Source: G963665185 sp049723905
GTDB lineage: Bacteria; Desulfobacterota; Desulfovibrionia; Desulfovibrionales; Desulfovibrionaceae
Reading direction: 5' to 3'
DNA: 64,000 bases
Assembly: GCF_049723905.1 (NCBI RefSeq)
Contig: NZ_JBJKFD010000001.1
Span: forward strand, 3,968,001-4,032,000
This document shows positions 17,074 through 25,886 of the stretch, one piece after another; position 1 is the first letter of the stretch; every line of letters begins with the position of its first letter. The translations under genes and the position numbers were made by a program. Below the pieces are notes generated by a model. That model did no database searches and was not told the origin of the DNA. It saw only the letters and a list, made by a program, of their open reading frames with translations.

Positions 17074-18132
17074 CTATTTGTTGTACTGCGCGATTTTATC
17101 CTGGATCATGTCGAAGTAGGACACGCCTGCGTACTTTCCATACTTGGGATTGTTGGGAATTTTTCCGCACTCCTTGGCATATTTGGTCCAAACATCTTTC
17201 TGCGTTGCCTGAAAAGCCTGGCGCTGTTCCGGGGTAAGGTCGGCTATGGTGCATCCTTCTTCATTTACAGCCTGTGCTTCCATGGCTTTCCGGATTTCGT
17301 TGTTTGCTTTCCAGTTGGTTTCAACACCCAGCTTGGCACCGGCTTTGAGTATTTCTTTTTCCTTGTCGGAAAGTCCTTCCCAAAGGTCGCGGCTTACCAG
17401 TTTGAAAAGGCAGGTATAGGCGTGTCCACTGCGCGTGAAGTATTTGGCTACTTCGGAGAACTTCATGGCGACGGATGTCGGAATGGGGTTGTCCTGCATG
17501 TCGATGACCCCCTGCTGCAGGGCCGTGTAAACTTCGCCAAAAGGCATGCCCATGGGGTTTGCGCCCATTGCGCGGAATCCGTCGAGAAAGAAGGGGGATT
17601 CGATGACGCGAACCCGGATGCCTTTCATGTCCTCAGGTGTAACAACGGCTTTTTTCGTACATTCGAAGTCGCGGGTTTCGTTTTCGCTGTACCCGATGTG
17701 CACCAAGCCCTTCTCCAAAAGAAGGTCTCCGTATATTTTTGTGAAGTCCGGGTCGGTAATCACCTTGTGAGCCACTTCTTTGCTCGGCCACATGAAAAAC
17801 AGATCTAAAAGTCCGACCTGCGGGATCAGATTGCTCAGCGTGCCGGTTGTGCAATCCATCATGTCGAGCAGGCCGAATTGCGTCTGCTCCAGCATGCTGC
17901 GCTCGGAGCCAAGCTGGCTGAGCGGAAATATTGCTATTTTGATTTCCCCGTTTGTTTTTTCCCGGACATAATCGGCCATTGCCACGGCACCCTGCTGATG
18001 CCCCTGAACGAATTTACCCACCTGTATTGGGGCCACATGCCCGTATTTCCAGTCCTTTTGAGCGAAAGCCGTTCCTGAGGCCATCACCGCCACCGCCACT
18101 ACAACCATCACGAAGAACACCCGTCTCAGCAT
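17074..18132 (-). CDS. dctP: TRAP transporter substrate-binding protein DctP
   Basis: 352 residues. Signal peptide at 1-24 (hydrophobic VFFVMVVVAVAVMASGTAFA, cleavage before QKDWKYG). The mature part has the DctP fold signatures: GEIKIAIFPLSQLGSERSML early, the conserved arginine region MKGIRVRVIESPFF near 170, and MGANPMGMPFGEVYTALQQGVIDMQDNP with the substrate-carboxylate-contacting segment. It captures an organic acid in the periplasm and hands it to DctQM. GGAGG lies 8 bases before the ATG. It is the first gene of a five-gene minus-strand operon. Confidence 0.95.
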   Translation of the reverse strand: MLRRVFFVMVVVAVAVMASGTAFAQKDWKYGHVAPIQVGKFVQGHQQGAVAMADYVREKTNGEIKIAIFPLSQLGSERSMLEQTQFGLLDMMDCTTGTLSNLIPQVGLLDLFFMWPSKEVAHKVITDPDFTKIYGDLLLEKGLVHIGYSENETRDFECTKKAVVTPEDMKGIRVRVIESPFFLDGFRAMGANPMGMPFGEVYTALQQGVIDMQDNPIPTSVAMKFSEVAKYFTRSGHAYTCLFKLVSRDLWEGLSDKEKEILKAGAKLGVETNWKANNEIRKAMEAQAVNEEGCTIADLTPEQRQAFQATQKDVWTKYAKECGKIPNNPKYGKYAGVSYFDMIQDKIAQYNK

Positions 18133-18830
18133 TACTTGCCTCCAACTGGTAAAGGTTTAACTTAAATGCCTATTTCTTCGGAAAAAACCATCTAACCTAC
18201 TGAATTATTGGTTTTGGTTAGGTCATACCTTATGGTCAAAAAAGTCTTTTTGCAATAATATTTATCGAAAAACTCGCTATGCAAAGTAGATATTGGAAAA
18301 TGTAGCTTGATTTTATTGTATTTTTTTGAAGATGGTATTGGTTTTTTCATTTTTTATCTTCCTTTGCTTGACATAAAAGTGCGTGAAAGCCTAAAAGTCT
18401 TACCAATAGGCTTACTTTTTGCGAAAAAAAATAAATTGCCAGCTCTAAAAAAGAGCAGATGTGTGGAACTACATTTTATTCAGGCAAGATTTTTTGGGGT
18501 TGAAACAGCTGAGATGGCGGAAAAACATGCTTTTTGATGCTCGGTGTGCTCCGAGTCTAACTACCAAATATTATGAAGAAATAAAGACTTTATGCGGAAG
18601 AATGGCTGCATTGGTCTTACGTTAGTCGCATCCGCTGGAAGAATATTGGTACGCGTTGATTTCACATGAAAATGCAATGTTGTTTTGGGCCAGAAATATG
18701 TTTGACTTTTTATGAAACAAGCTTTTTCCGGGAGCCTGAGCCGAAACAAACCTCTGCCGCTGCATGGGAAGGGCAAGCAAGAAAATGCCTTTGTGTGTTC
18801 TGCACTTATAAACGGTTGTAGGAGGAAGGT
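18133..18830. other. AT-rich divergent promoter region between TRAP operon and catabolic genes
   Basis: Nearly 700 bases, clearly richer in A and T than the flanking genes, containing many T and A runs. The dctP operator is at 18220-18230. A possible 76-codon frame at 18307-18537 starts with TTG, has no ribosome binding site and an odd composition; I do not call it a gene. The promoter of the dehydrogenase gene should lie near 18690-18790 but I cannot fix it. Confidence 0.5.
18220..18239 (-). promoter_or_regulatory. GntR-type operator upstream of dctP
   Basis: On the minus strand the sequence is TTGACC-ATAAGGTATGACCT. AGGTATGACCT is a perfect inverted repeat around three bases with the GGT-N3-ACC core of FadR-subfamily operators. 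It lies about 90 bases upstream of the dctP start. The same TTGAC plus ATAAGGT-N3-ACCT arrangement occurs at 2801-2820. Confidence 0.65.
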
Positions 18831-19814
18831 ATGTCGAAGAAAGTGGTTTTCATTGAAGCGGCACCGTACTGCGCCAGCAGTGAAGACGGACTGGACAAAT
18901 TGCGTGAAGCAGGCCTGGAAGTCATTGACCGCCGCGGGCAAGGCGTCGATTCGCCTGGCGTTATGGATGATCTCCGCAAGGCCGACGTACTGCTGAACGG
19001 CAACGACCTGAAAGTGACGGCCGATTTGCTGCAGGAACTCCCCAACCTCAAGATGATAGGCAAGTACGGCGTTGGCCTGGATATGGTGGATATCCCCGCT
19101 GCCACGGAACGCAAAATTTTGGTTTGCAATTCTCCCGGTTGCAACAGCCAGGCTGTTGCCGACCAGACCATGGGAATGGTTTTGGGATTGCTGCGGAAGA
19201 TGCCCAAGGGCGACGCGAGCATGCGTGCCGGAGAGTATAACCACATCGCCTTCTGCGGCCTGGAAATTTGGAAGAAGACTCTGGGACTTATTGGTGTGGG
19301 CGCCATTGGCCGTGCCGTGGCCATGCGGGCAAGCGGGTTCCGGATGCGCATCCTTGGCTACGATCCCTACTGGCCGGGGGAAGTGGCGGACATGCTGAAC
19401 ATCGAACGCGTGCAGGACTGGCGGGAAATGCTGCCGGAAGTGGATATCCTTTCCCTGCACTGCAACCTTACCGCAGACAATGCCAAAATGCTGGGGACCG
19501 AAGAGTTCAAGGCCATGAAAAAGACCGCTGTTGTGGTCAATGCCGCGCGTGGTGAACTTATTGACGAGCAAGCCCTGTACGAAGCGCTCAAGAGCGGTGA
19601 AATAGGCGGCGCGGCAATCGATGCCTGGACAAACGAACCGCCTACTGGGTCGCCGCTGCTCACCCTGGACAATGTTTTGGCCATGCCTCATTCCGCCGCG
19701 TTTACCGTGGAATCCTTCTACAACATGGACATGCGGGTCACGGATCAGATCATCGATTTTTCAAAAGGTATTCAGCCTCAGCCCACGGTTAATGGCATTG
19801 CCATAAAAGGATAA
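18831..19814 (+). CDS. D-2-hydroxyacid dehydrogenase (phosphoglycerate dehydrogenase type)
   Basis: 327 residues, NAD-dependent D-isomer-specific 2-hydroxyacid dehydrogenase family without a C-terminal ACT domain. The nucleotide-binding GVGAIGRAVA motif is near residue 155. The catalytic triad is seen as Arg in NAARGELID, Glu in WTNEPP and His in MPHSAAFT. The enzyme interconverts a 2-hydroxyacid and its 2-oxoacid. AGGAGGAAGGT directly precedes the ATG. It is the first gene of a three-gene operon with a 2-oxoacid oxidoreductase and an acyl-CoA synthetase, so the likely direction is oxidation of an imported hydroxyacid. The substrate is unknown; a serine-biosynthesis role is less likely here. 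Confidence 0.9.
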   Translation: MSKKVVFIEAAPYCASSEDGLDKLREAGLEVIDRRGQGVDSPGVMDDLRKADVLLNGNDLKVTADLLQELPNLKMIGKYGVGLDMVDIPAATERKILVCNSPGCNSQAVADQTMGMVLGLLRKMPKGDASMRAGEYNHIAFCGLEIWKKTLGLIGVGAIGRAVAMRASGFRMRILGYDPYWPGEVADMLNIERVQDWREMLPEVDILSLHCNLTADNAKMLGTEEFKAMKKTAVVVNAARGELIDEQALYEALKSGEIGGAAIDAWTNEPPTGSPLLTLDNVLAMPHSAAFTVESFYNMDMRVTDQIIDFSKGIQPQPTVNGIAIKG

Positions 19815-19864
19815 TATATCCTCCTGAGATATAAAGATTCTTCACCATATAAAGAGAGGTTTTC

Positions 19865-22360
19865 ATGAATCCGGTAAAAAAAATGTGCCAGGCCCCCAGT
19901 GACCATCCAGAAGTTTTGCAGGGCAACATAGCCTTTGCCGTAGGTTGTGTACGCGCAGGCATTCACTGTGCCGACGGATACCCCGGAACTCCCAGTTCTG
20001 AAGTCATCGACAAGGGGCTTTCCCAGGTGCAGGACCTTATCGACGTTGGCTGGTCTGTCAGCGAAGCCACTGCCGTGGGCGTGGGGCATGGCCACAGCCT
20101 GGCCGGTCGCGACTGTGTTGTGACCATGAAGATTCCCGGACTGATGCAGGCTGGCGATCTGGTCACCAGCGCATCTTTTTTTACTCAGGACCGCGGCGTG
20201 CTTATCTACTACGTGGCCACGGACTTCACGCCCAGCTCTACCCAGCATGTGCTTGATCCCCGCTATCTTTTCAAGAGCTGCTTCCTGCCTGTTTTTGAAC
20301 CGCGCAATCACCAGGAAATGCATGAAGCCGCTTCCATAGCCGTGGAAATAGGCCGCAAGTTCAATACTGGGGTGGTCATCCTGCCCAGCGGTGTGCTCTG
20401 TCATAGCGAAGGCCTGGTGCGGCTTATGCCCGAACAGTCCCGCGAACCAGTGGCTATGCCGGACAACCTGCATGCCTACAACTGCCTGCCCCCGCTGACG
20501 CGTGCCAATTATAACAAAATCATGTCCACCCGTTTGCCCGCAATGATGGAAATGGTGGAAAAGAGTCCTCTCAATCATTGGATCAAAGGCTCTGGCAAAC
20601 GCGGCCTCATCGTGTATGGCCCCAATGCCATGTTTGCCAAGGAAGTGAAGCAGCTTTACGAAAACGATCTGGACATCCTTTCCCTGGCCTTTACCAACCC
20701 GCTGCCCATAAACCTTATCCGCGAATTTTGCGGGTCCATCGAAGGCGACGTGTTTGTCATCGACGACGGATATCATTTTGTGGAAGAGGAAATCCGCCAG
20801 AATGGCATCAAGGTTGTGGGAAAACCCGAGTTCTCGCACGAAACAGAATGGAGCCCCGCATCCATTGCCGAATTCCTGGGCTATAAAATCGTCAAGAATG
20901 GCAGCAAGACCATGCCTCCGGCCCGTCCGCCCATGATCTGTGCCGGCTGCCCCTATCGGCTGTTCGGCGAAATCGCAAATTCCATGATGAGCAAGAAGCA
21001 GCTGGAAGTGATCTTTGGCGATATCGGCTGCAACTCTCTGCTTTATTTCATGAATGCCATGGATACCGGTGTTGCCATGGGAGCCAGCGAAAACAAGCGC
21101 TGCGGTTTTGTTCTTTCCAAGCCGGAGATGGCTTCCAAGTGCATCAGCGTTATTGGCGACAGCACGGAATGTCACAGCGGTATGGACGGCACCAGAAACA
21201 CCGTTTTTCGCAATGTGCCCGGCGTAAAGGTTATTCTGGATAATGAATGGACAGCCATGACCGGCGGCCAGCCTTCGGCTTCCTCCCCCGTGAACCTGGC
21301 AGGAGAAGACTGCCGTTTCAACCTTGCCGACGCGGTACGCGCCCAGGGCTGTGAAGTCATTGAAGTGAATGCCTATGATTACAAGGGAATCCGCAAGGCT
21401 CTCAAGGATTCTCTCAAGGCTGCCGAGGATGGAGCATTCACCACCATCATTATTCAGGGCACCTGCATCCGCAAGGTTCCCCGCGAAAAGTTCGGTCAAA
21501 AACTCACTGTGGATGCTGAAAAGTGCAAAAAATGCGGCATGTGCAATATTTGTCCTGGCATCGTGGTGGGTGATGACGGCGTTCCACAGTTCACCAACCT
21601 GTGCACGGGCTGTGTTTCCAATACTCCGGCCTGCATGCAGCGCTGTGCAGTGGGAGCCATTCAGATTGTGGACGGCCCGGTAGAAAAGGCCAAGTCCACG
21701 GTGTCCATCCCTGATGCGCCCGAAACGATTGAAGAGCCGAGTCTGGAAAAAAGCACTTTGCCCAAACGTTTGTCCGTTGCCATTCGGGGCGTTGGCGGCC
21801 AGGGCAATCTGTTCTTTGGACGTGTGCTTACAAAGCTTGCCTTCCTGAGCGGATACAGTGATTCCAACGTGGTCAAGGGGGAAACGCATGGCATGGCCCA
21901 GATGGGCGGCCCGGTTATTTCCACCTTTGCCTGCGGTGAAAGCCTCAGCCCGGTTTTGGTGCCTGGTAGTGTCGACTGCCTTGTTTCCATGGAGATGAGC
22001 GAAGTCTTCCGTCCCGGATATCTCGAACTTCTGAAAGAAGGCGGAACAGTGGTTCTGGCCAAAACTTCCATCATCCCCGCAGGCATGGATCCGGCCTTGT
22101 ACCCGAGTCTGGATTCCATCAAGGCCGAACTGTCCGGCTACAACGTGGTTGTAGTGGATGTGCTGGAACAGGCCATTGCCCTTGGTGACTCCTCCGGACG
22201 TTGCGCCAACGTGGTTATGATGGGTGCCATGAGCCGCATCACACCTTTTAATGCCTTCCCCGAGCAGTACTGGCAGATGGCCATCAAGAGCCTCAGCCCC
22301 AAACCGGCCATCTGGAATCTGAACTACGCAGCCTTCCAGGCTGGTGCCGAACTGATGTAA
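19865..22360 (+). CDS. Indolepyruvate-type 2-oxoacid:ferredoxin oxidoreductase, fused alpha and beta subunits
   Basis: 831 residues. Positions 1-540 correspond to IorA: pyrimidine-side domain with ADGYPGTPSSEVI, central domain, then the thiamine-diphosphate domain with GDSTECHSGMDG and ILDNEWTAMTGGQP. Two [4Fe-4S]-type cysteine clusters follow (CKKCGMCNICP near 553 and CTGC...CMQRC near 580-595). From about 635 the chain continues into an IorB/gamma domain (AIRGVGGQGN, near 641). IorA and IorB are normally two proteins. The family oxidatively decarboxylates aryl or branched 2-oxoacids to acyl-CoA and reduces ferredoxin. Start chosen at ATG 19865 after AGAGAGG. It sits between the hydroxyacid dehydrogenase and the ADP-forming synthetase. 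Confidence 0.9.
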   Translation: MNPVKKMCQAPSDHPEVLQGNIAFAVGCVRAGIHCADGYPGTPSSEVIDKGLSQVQDLIDVGWSVSEATAVGVGHGHSLAGRDCVVTMKIPGLMQAGDLVTSASFFTQDRGVLIYYVATDFTPSSTQHVLDPRYLFKSCFLPVFEPRNHQEMHEAASIAVEIGRKFNTGVVILPSGVLCHSEGLVRLMPEQSREPVAMPDNLHAYNCLPPLTRANYNKIMSTRLPAMMEMVEKSPLNHWIKGSGKRGLIVYGPNAMFAKEVKQLYENDLDILSLAFTNPLPINLIREFCGSIEGDVFVIDDGYHFVEEEIRQNGIKVVGKPEFSHETEWSPASIAEFLGYKIVKNGSKTMPPARPPMICAGCPYRLFGEIANSMMSKKQLEVIFGDIGCNSLLYFMNAMDTGVAMGASENKRCGFVLSKPEMASKCISVIGDSTECHSGMDGTRNTVFRNVPGVKVILDNEWTAMTGGQPSASSPVNLAGEDCRFNLADAVRAQGCEVIEVNAYDYKGIRKALKDSLKAAEDGAFTTIIIQGTCIRKVPREKFGQKLTVDAEKCKKCGMCNICPGIVVGDDGVPQFTNLCTGCVSNTPACMQRCAVGAIQIVDGPVEKAKSTVSIPDAPETIEEPSLEKSTLPKRLSVAIRGVGGQGNLFFGRVLTKLAFLSGYSDSNVVKGETHGMAQMGGPVISTFACGESLSPVLVPGSVDCLVSMEMSEVFRPGYLELLKEGGTVVLAKTSIIPAGMDPALYPSLDSIKAELSGYNVVVVDVLEQAIALGDSSGRCANVVMMGAMSRITPFNAFPEQYWQMAIKSLSPKPAIWNLNYAAFQAGAELM

Positions 22361-22378
22361 AGCAAGAGTGTCTGAAAG

Positions 22379-22407
22379 CCGTTGCGCCGCCATTGGCGGC
22401 GCAACGG
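22379..22407 (+). promoter_or_regulatory. Intercistronic hairpin
   Basis: Perfect 13-bp stem (CCGTTGCGCCGCC and its complement) with loop ATT, between the oxidoreductase and synthetase genes. No T run, so probably an mRNA stability or processing element. Confidence 0.6.
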
Positions 22408-22476
22408 AAATTGGGCAGGCGGCACTGCTTTTCCAGTGCATCTTTTTCGGGACATCACCAAAGAGGAACTTACATA

Positions 22477-24540
22477 ATGCTCGATCTCACACTGACTCCC
22501 AAAAGCATTGCGGTCATAGGCGGTAGCGACGACATAGGCAAACCGGGCGGTAGGATTTTGTTCAACATCAAAAGCCGCGACTACAAAGGGCAGCTTATGG
22601 CCGTAAACCCCAAAAGCGATGTGGTGCAGGGGGTAAAGGCTGTGAAGTGCGTTGCCGACCTGCCCGAAACGCCGGACCTGGCCTACATTGCCATTCCATC
22701 CAAATTTGTGCGCAAGAGCCTGGAAGACCTGGCCGCCAAGGGCGTGAAAGCCGTGGTCATTCTTTCCGCCGGTTTTGGTGAGCTTAGCGAGGAAGGAAAA
22801 GCCGAGGAAAAACGGTTGAAGGACATTGCCGACGCCAACGGCATGCTGCTGCTCGGCCCCAACTGCCTGGGCGTTATGTCCACCGAACTGGCGGGAAAGT
22901 TTGCCGGGATACTTCCCCTTATGGCGGAAGACGGCGTTGATTTTATCAGCGGTTCCGGTGCCACTGTGGACTATTTGGCGGAACAGGCCACCAAGCGTGG
23001 CCTGGCCTTCAACTCCTTCATGACCGTGGGCAACTGTGCACAGACCGGGGTGACCGACCTGCTGGGGCTGTTCGACCAAGCCTACAATGAAAATTCATCT
23101 CCCGTAAAACTTCTGTACATGGAGTCGGTCAACGATCCCGAGCGTCTTGTCGGCTATGCCAAAAGTCTGGCTGCCAAGGGCTGCCTTCTGGCCGGAATCA
23201 AGGCCGGAGCAACCGAGGCGGGACATCGGGCCGCGGCCAGCCATACAGGCGCGTTGGTTTCCAGCGACACCGCGGTTCAGGCCATGTTCGACAAGGCCGG
23301 AATTGTTCGCGTGCAGTCCCGGTTGGAGCTGATAGATGTGGCCTGCATCATGAAGCTGGCAAAAGACAAGCTCGATGGAAAGCGGGTCTGCATTGTTACC
23401 GACGCGGGCGGTCCTGGAGTCATGCTGGCTGACGAACTGAACCGCAGAGGGATCGAGGCCCCGGTCCTCAAGGCGTCCACGCAGGCCCGTCTTGAAGAGG
23501 CCCTGCTGCCCAGCTCCGGGTTGTCCAACCCGGTGGACTGCCTGCCTGCCAGGACGGCAAAACATTTTGAGGATATCTTCAGGATTGTTTCCGAGGAAGA
23601 GGCCGACACAATTGATTATTTTATCGTCATGCTCGGCGATTCCGGCCTTTCCGATATCAGCACGATTTATGATGTGATCAGAAAGGCCATGGATGAACTT
23701 CCTGTTCCTGTTTTTCCGTCGTTCTGCACTTCGGTTACCTCTGCGAAAGCCCTTGAGAAATTTACCGCGGCAGGCAAATGCTATTTTGAAGACGAAGTCT
23801 CCCTGGCCCGAGCCTTGGGCCGCGTTGTCAACCGCCCGCGTATTGCCGAGACATCCAAAGAGCTTCCCGGCTACGACCGTGACCGCCTCAAGGCCGTTAT
23901 GGACGGCAAGACCGGTGTGCTCGATGGTGCCACTGTGGCCGAGGTACTGGCTGCGGCGGGGCTTCATCTGCCCGGTCAGCAGACCGTGAAGACAAAGAAT
24001 GATCTGCAGGGCGTGGCCCAAACCATTCCCTTTCCCTGGGTAATGAAAGTGGAAGGCCCACTGCACAAGACCGACGTGGGTGGGGTAAAGCTGAACATTA
24101 CTGATGCTGCCCAGGCCGAAGTTGTTTACGACGAGCTGATGGCTCTTCCCGATGCCGTGGGCGTGCTTGTCCAGCAGATGGTGCAGGGCACCGAGGTTAT
24201 TGTCGGCATCAAGCGGGAGGAACCGTTCGGCGCGCTGACTGCCTTTGGCTTGGGCGGAATATATGCCGAGGCGCTCAAAGACATCCAGTTCCGTCTGGCT
24301 CCGCTTGCCAAGGAAGAAGCGCTGGGAATGATTCAGTCCATTGCCGCGTTCCCCATCATCAAGGGCGTGCGCGGCGAAGAAGGGTTGGATATGGACCTGC
24401 TTTCCGACCAGCTTATGCGTGTGAGCTTTCTTGCCGCTGATTTTCCTCAGATTGTGGAAATGGACATAAATCCTCTGAAGGGGAGCGGTTCCCGACTGTA
24501 CGCAGTTGATGCCCGAATCATCTGCGATTCAGCCTGCTGA
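22477..24540 (+). CDS. ADP-forming acyl-CoA synthetase, alpha-beta order
   Basis: 687 residues in the classical order: CoA-binding Rossmann domain (SIAVIGGSDDIGKPGG at 8-25), succinyl-CoA-ligase-like domain with the phospho-histidine in ASHTGAL near 254, and C-terminal ATP-grasp domain (about 470-687, MKVEGPLHKTDVGGVKLNI and MDINPLKGSG). The enzyme makes ATP from acyl-CoA, ADP and phosphate. As third gene after the dehydrogenase and 2-oxoacid oxidoreductase it can convert their acyl-CoA product to a free acid with substrate-level phosphorylation. The start at 22477 has AAGAGGA upstream; the longer frame from 22393 runs through the hairpin and is unlikely. Confidence 0.93.
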   Translation: MLDLTLTPKSIAVIGGSDDIGKPGGRILFNIKSRDYKGQLMAVNPKSDVVQGVKAVKCVADLPETPDLAYIAIPSKFVRKSLEDLAAKGVKAVVILSAGFGELSEEGKAEEKRLKDIADANGMLLLGPNCLGVMSTELAGKFAGILPLMAEDGVDFISGSGATVDYLAEQATKRGLAFNSFMTVGNCAQTGVTDLLGLFDQAYNENSSPVKLLYMESVNDPERLVGYAKSLAAKGCLLAGIKAGATEAGHRAAASHTGALVSSDTAVQAMFDKAGIVRVQSRLELIDVACIMKLAKDKLDGKRVCIVTDAGGPGVMLADELNRRGIEAPVLKASTQARLEEALLPSSGLSNPVDCLPARTAKHFEDIFRIVSEEEADTIDYFIVMLGDSGLSDISTIYDVIRKAMDELPVPVFPSFCTSVTSAKALEKFTAAGKCYFEDEVSLARALGRVVNRPRIAETSKELPGYDRDRLKAVMDGKTGVLDGATVAEVLAAAGLHLPGQQTVKTKNDLQGVAQTIPFPWVMKVEGPLHKTDVGGVKLNITDAAQAEVVYDELMALPDAVGVLVQQMVQGTEVIVGIKREEPFGALTAFGLGGIYAEALKDIQFRLAPLAKEEALGMIQSIAAFPIIKGVRGEEGLDMDLLSDQLMRVSFLAADFPQIVEMDINPLKGSGSRLYAVDARIICDSAC

Positions 24541-24712
24541 AAATGGTACGATGGCTTTGTTGCTTCGGAAAACTCAAATCCTCGCGTATATAAGAATATG
24601 CGTCGGCTTTGAGTTTTCCTTGCGCCGTGCCTTCGCACTGTTTTGAGCAACCTGCGGAGAATATCCCCCCATTATCCCATCCTCCCCGCACTCTCCCCAC
24701 ACTCTCATATAC
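24541..24712. other. Intergenic region with long hairpin
   Basis: GGAAAACTCAAA (24567-24578) pairs perfectly with TTTGAGTTTTCC (24608-24619), and the enclosed bases can form a further stem (CGCGTATA with TATGCG). A pyrimidine-rich tract (24666-24710) follows. The hairpin may end the catabolic transcript or be the remnant of a small repeat element; I cannot decide. Confidence 0.5.
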
Positions 24713-24740
24713 GAGCGCCGTTACGCGGCGCTCTTTTTTT
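24713..24740 (+). terminator. Rho-independent terminator
   Basis: GAGCGCCG, loop TTACG, CGGCGCTC, then seven T. Ends transcription from the catabolic operon before the stress protein gene. Confidence 0.85.
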
Positions 24741-24901
24741 CCTATCGGCTTGCCTTTTTACGGCAAAGCGTTTGTAATCAGAGATACTCGTACAGGATTT
24801 GTTTTTTCGGATGGAGCGTACTCCGGTCTGTTTTGTTGTGCGGACGGGAAAAGAGCGACAGCGGTTGTTCATGCCGGGGAAAACAGGGAAGGGGTTCTGG
24901 A

Positions 24902-25792
24902 ATGAAAATGGAAAAGCATCTCTTGCTGGCTATTTCGGATGAGATTTCAGCCTCGTATTCGTTGCGGTTCGTCAAAGGGATGATTGGCGATTTCCATTCC
25001 ACCCGCCTGACCCTGCTCTATATTGCGCCGCGTGCGCAGCATTGGAATCTGGGCACGCAGGAAATGCATCCACCCCCCAAGGTGGCCGATGAGATTACCG
25101 GTATCAAAAACTCCAGAGGCGGGCAGGCGCTCCATCAGGCCAAACAATGGCTTGTGGATTACGCAGGGTGTGTGCCGGATATGGTGGAAAGCAAAATCAT
25201 CACCTCGCGCAAGGGCACGGTTCTGGAAATTATCGACGAAGCCCGCTCCGGACTTTACGACGCCGTGGTTCTGGGACGCCGGGGCTATTCCTGGTTCGAG
25301 GGGCTGTTCGAGAACAGCGTGGCCCACTCCATTTTGTGGGAGGCCATCGACTTTCCCCTGTGGATATGCCGCAGGCAACCGCTGGAGCCCAACCGCAACG
25401 TGCTGCTGTGCATTGATGGCTCCGATGCTGGCACGCGCATGGCCGACCATGTGGGGTTCATGCTCGGCGAACAGGACCGGCACAAGGTGACGATTTTTCA
25501 TGTGGCCGAGAAAAAGCAGCCGTTTGGGGACAAGGTGGATGAGATATTCAACCGTGCCGATAAGATACTGAAGGAGAACGGTCTTCCCGAGGAGCTTATC
25601 GAATTCAAGGCCGTGCGTTCGGGCAATATTGCCAAGGCCGTGGTGGCCGAGCAAACCCAGGGACAATACGCGGCCATTGCTCTGGGAAAACGGGACGATG
25701 CTCCGGCACGCATGGAAAACATCTTTCCCAGCTCCTTGTGCATCCGGCTGTTGCGGATGGTGGAGAACACCGCGCTTTGGATCGGGAAGTAG
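24902..25792 (+). CDS. Tandem universal stress protein
   Basis: 296 residues with two UspA-like halves (about 1-150 and 160-296). The first half starts MEKHLLLAISDEISASYSL and contains VVLGRRGYSWFEG; the second begins RNVLLCIDGSDAG. The nucleotide-binding glycine motif of ATP-binding Usp proteins (G-x2-G-x9-G-S/T) is only partly kept, so ATP binding is uncertain. Usp proteins act in the cytoplasm in stress and energy adaptation. The start at 24902 follows GGAAGGGG; ATG 24908 is an alternative. Monocistronic, convergent with the S1 protein gene. Confidence 0.85.
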   Translation: MKMEKHLLLAISDEISASYSLRFVKGMIGDFHSTRLTLLYIAPRAQHWNLGTQEMHPPPKVADEITGIKNSRGGQALHQAKQWLVDYAGCVPDMVESKIITSRKGTVLEIIDEARSGLYDAVVLGRRGYSWFEGLFENSVAHSILWEAIDFPLWICRRQPLEPNRNVLLCIDGSDAGTRMADHVGFMLGEQDRHKVTIFHVAEKKQPFGDKVDEIFNRADKILKENGLPEELIEFKAVRSGNIAKAVVAEQTQGQYAAIALGKRDDAPARMENIFPSSLCIRLLRMVENTALWIGK

Positions 25793-25824
25793 GGCGAGTG
25801 CGCCCAGCCCTTTTCCAACAAAAA

Positions 25825-25852
25825 GAGGCCCGATTCATGCGAACCGGGCCTC
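25825..25852. terminator. Bidirectional terminator between Usp and S1 genes
   Basis: GAGGCCCG pairs with CGGGCCTC around a 12-base loop. On the minus strand it is followed by TTTTT, on the plus strand by a weaker TCTTTT, so it mainly serves the S1 protein gene. Confidence 0.8.
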
Positions 25853-25886
25853 GGAATTCTTTTAACTGTGTTTTGGCGGTACCGGG

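Noticed and set aside
18307..18537. 76-codon frame in the AT-rich divergent region
   Set aside because: TTG start, no Shine-Dalgarno sequence, unusual composition with many Phe and Lys, and it lies in a promoter region.
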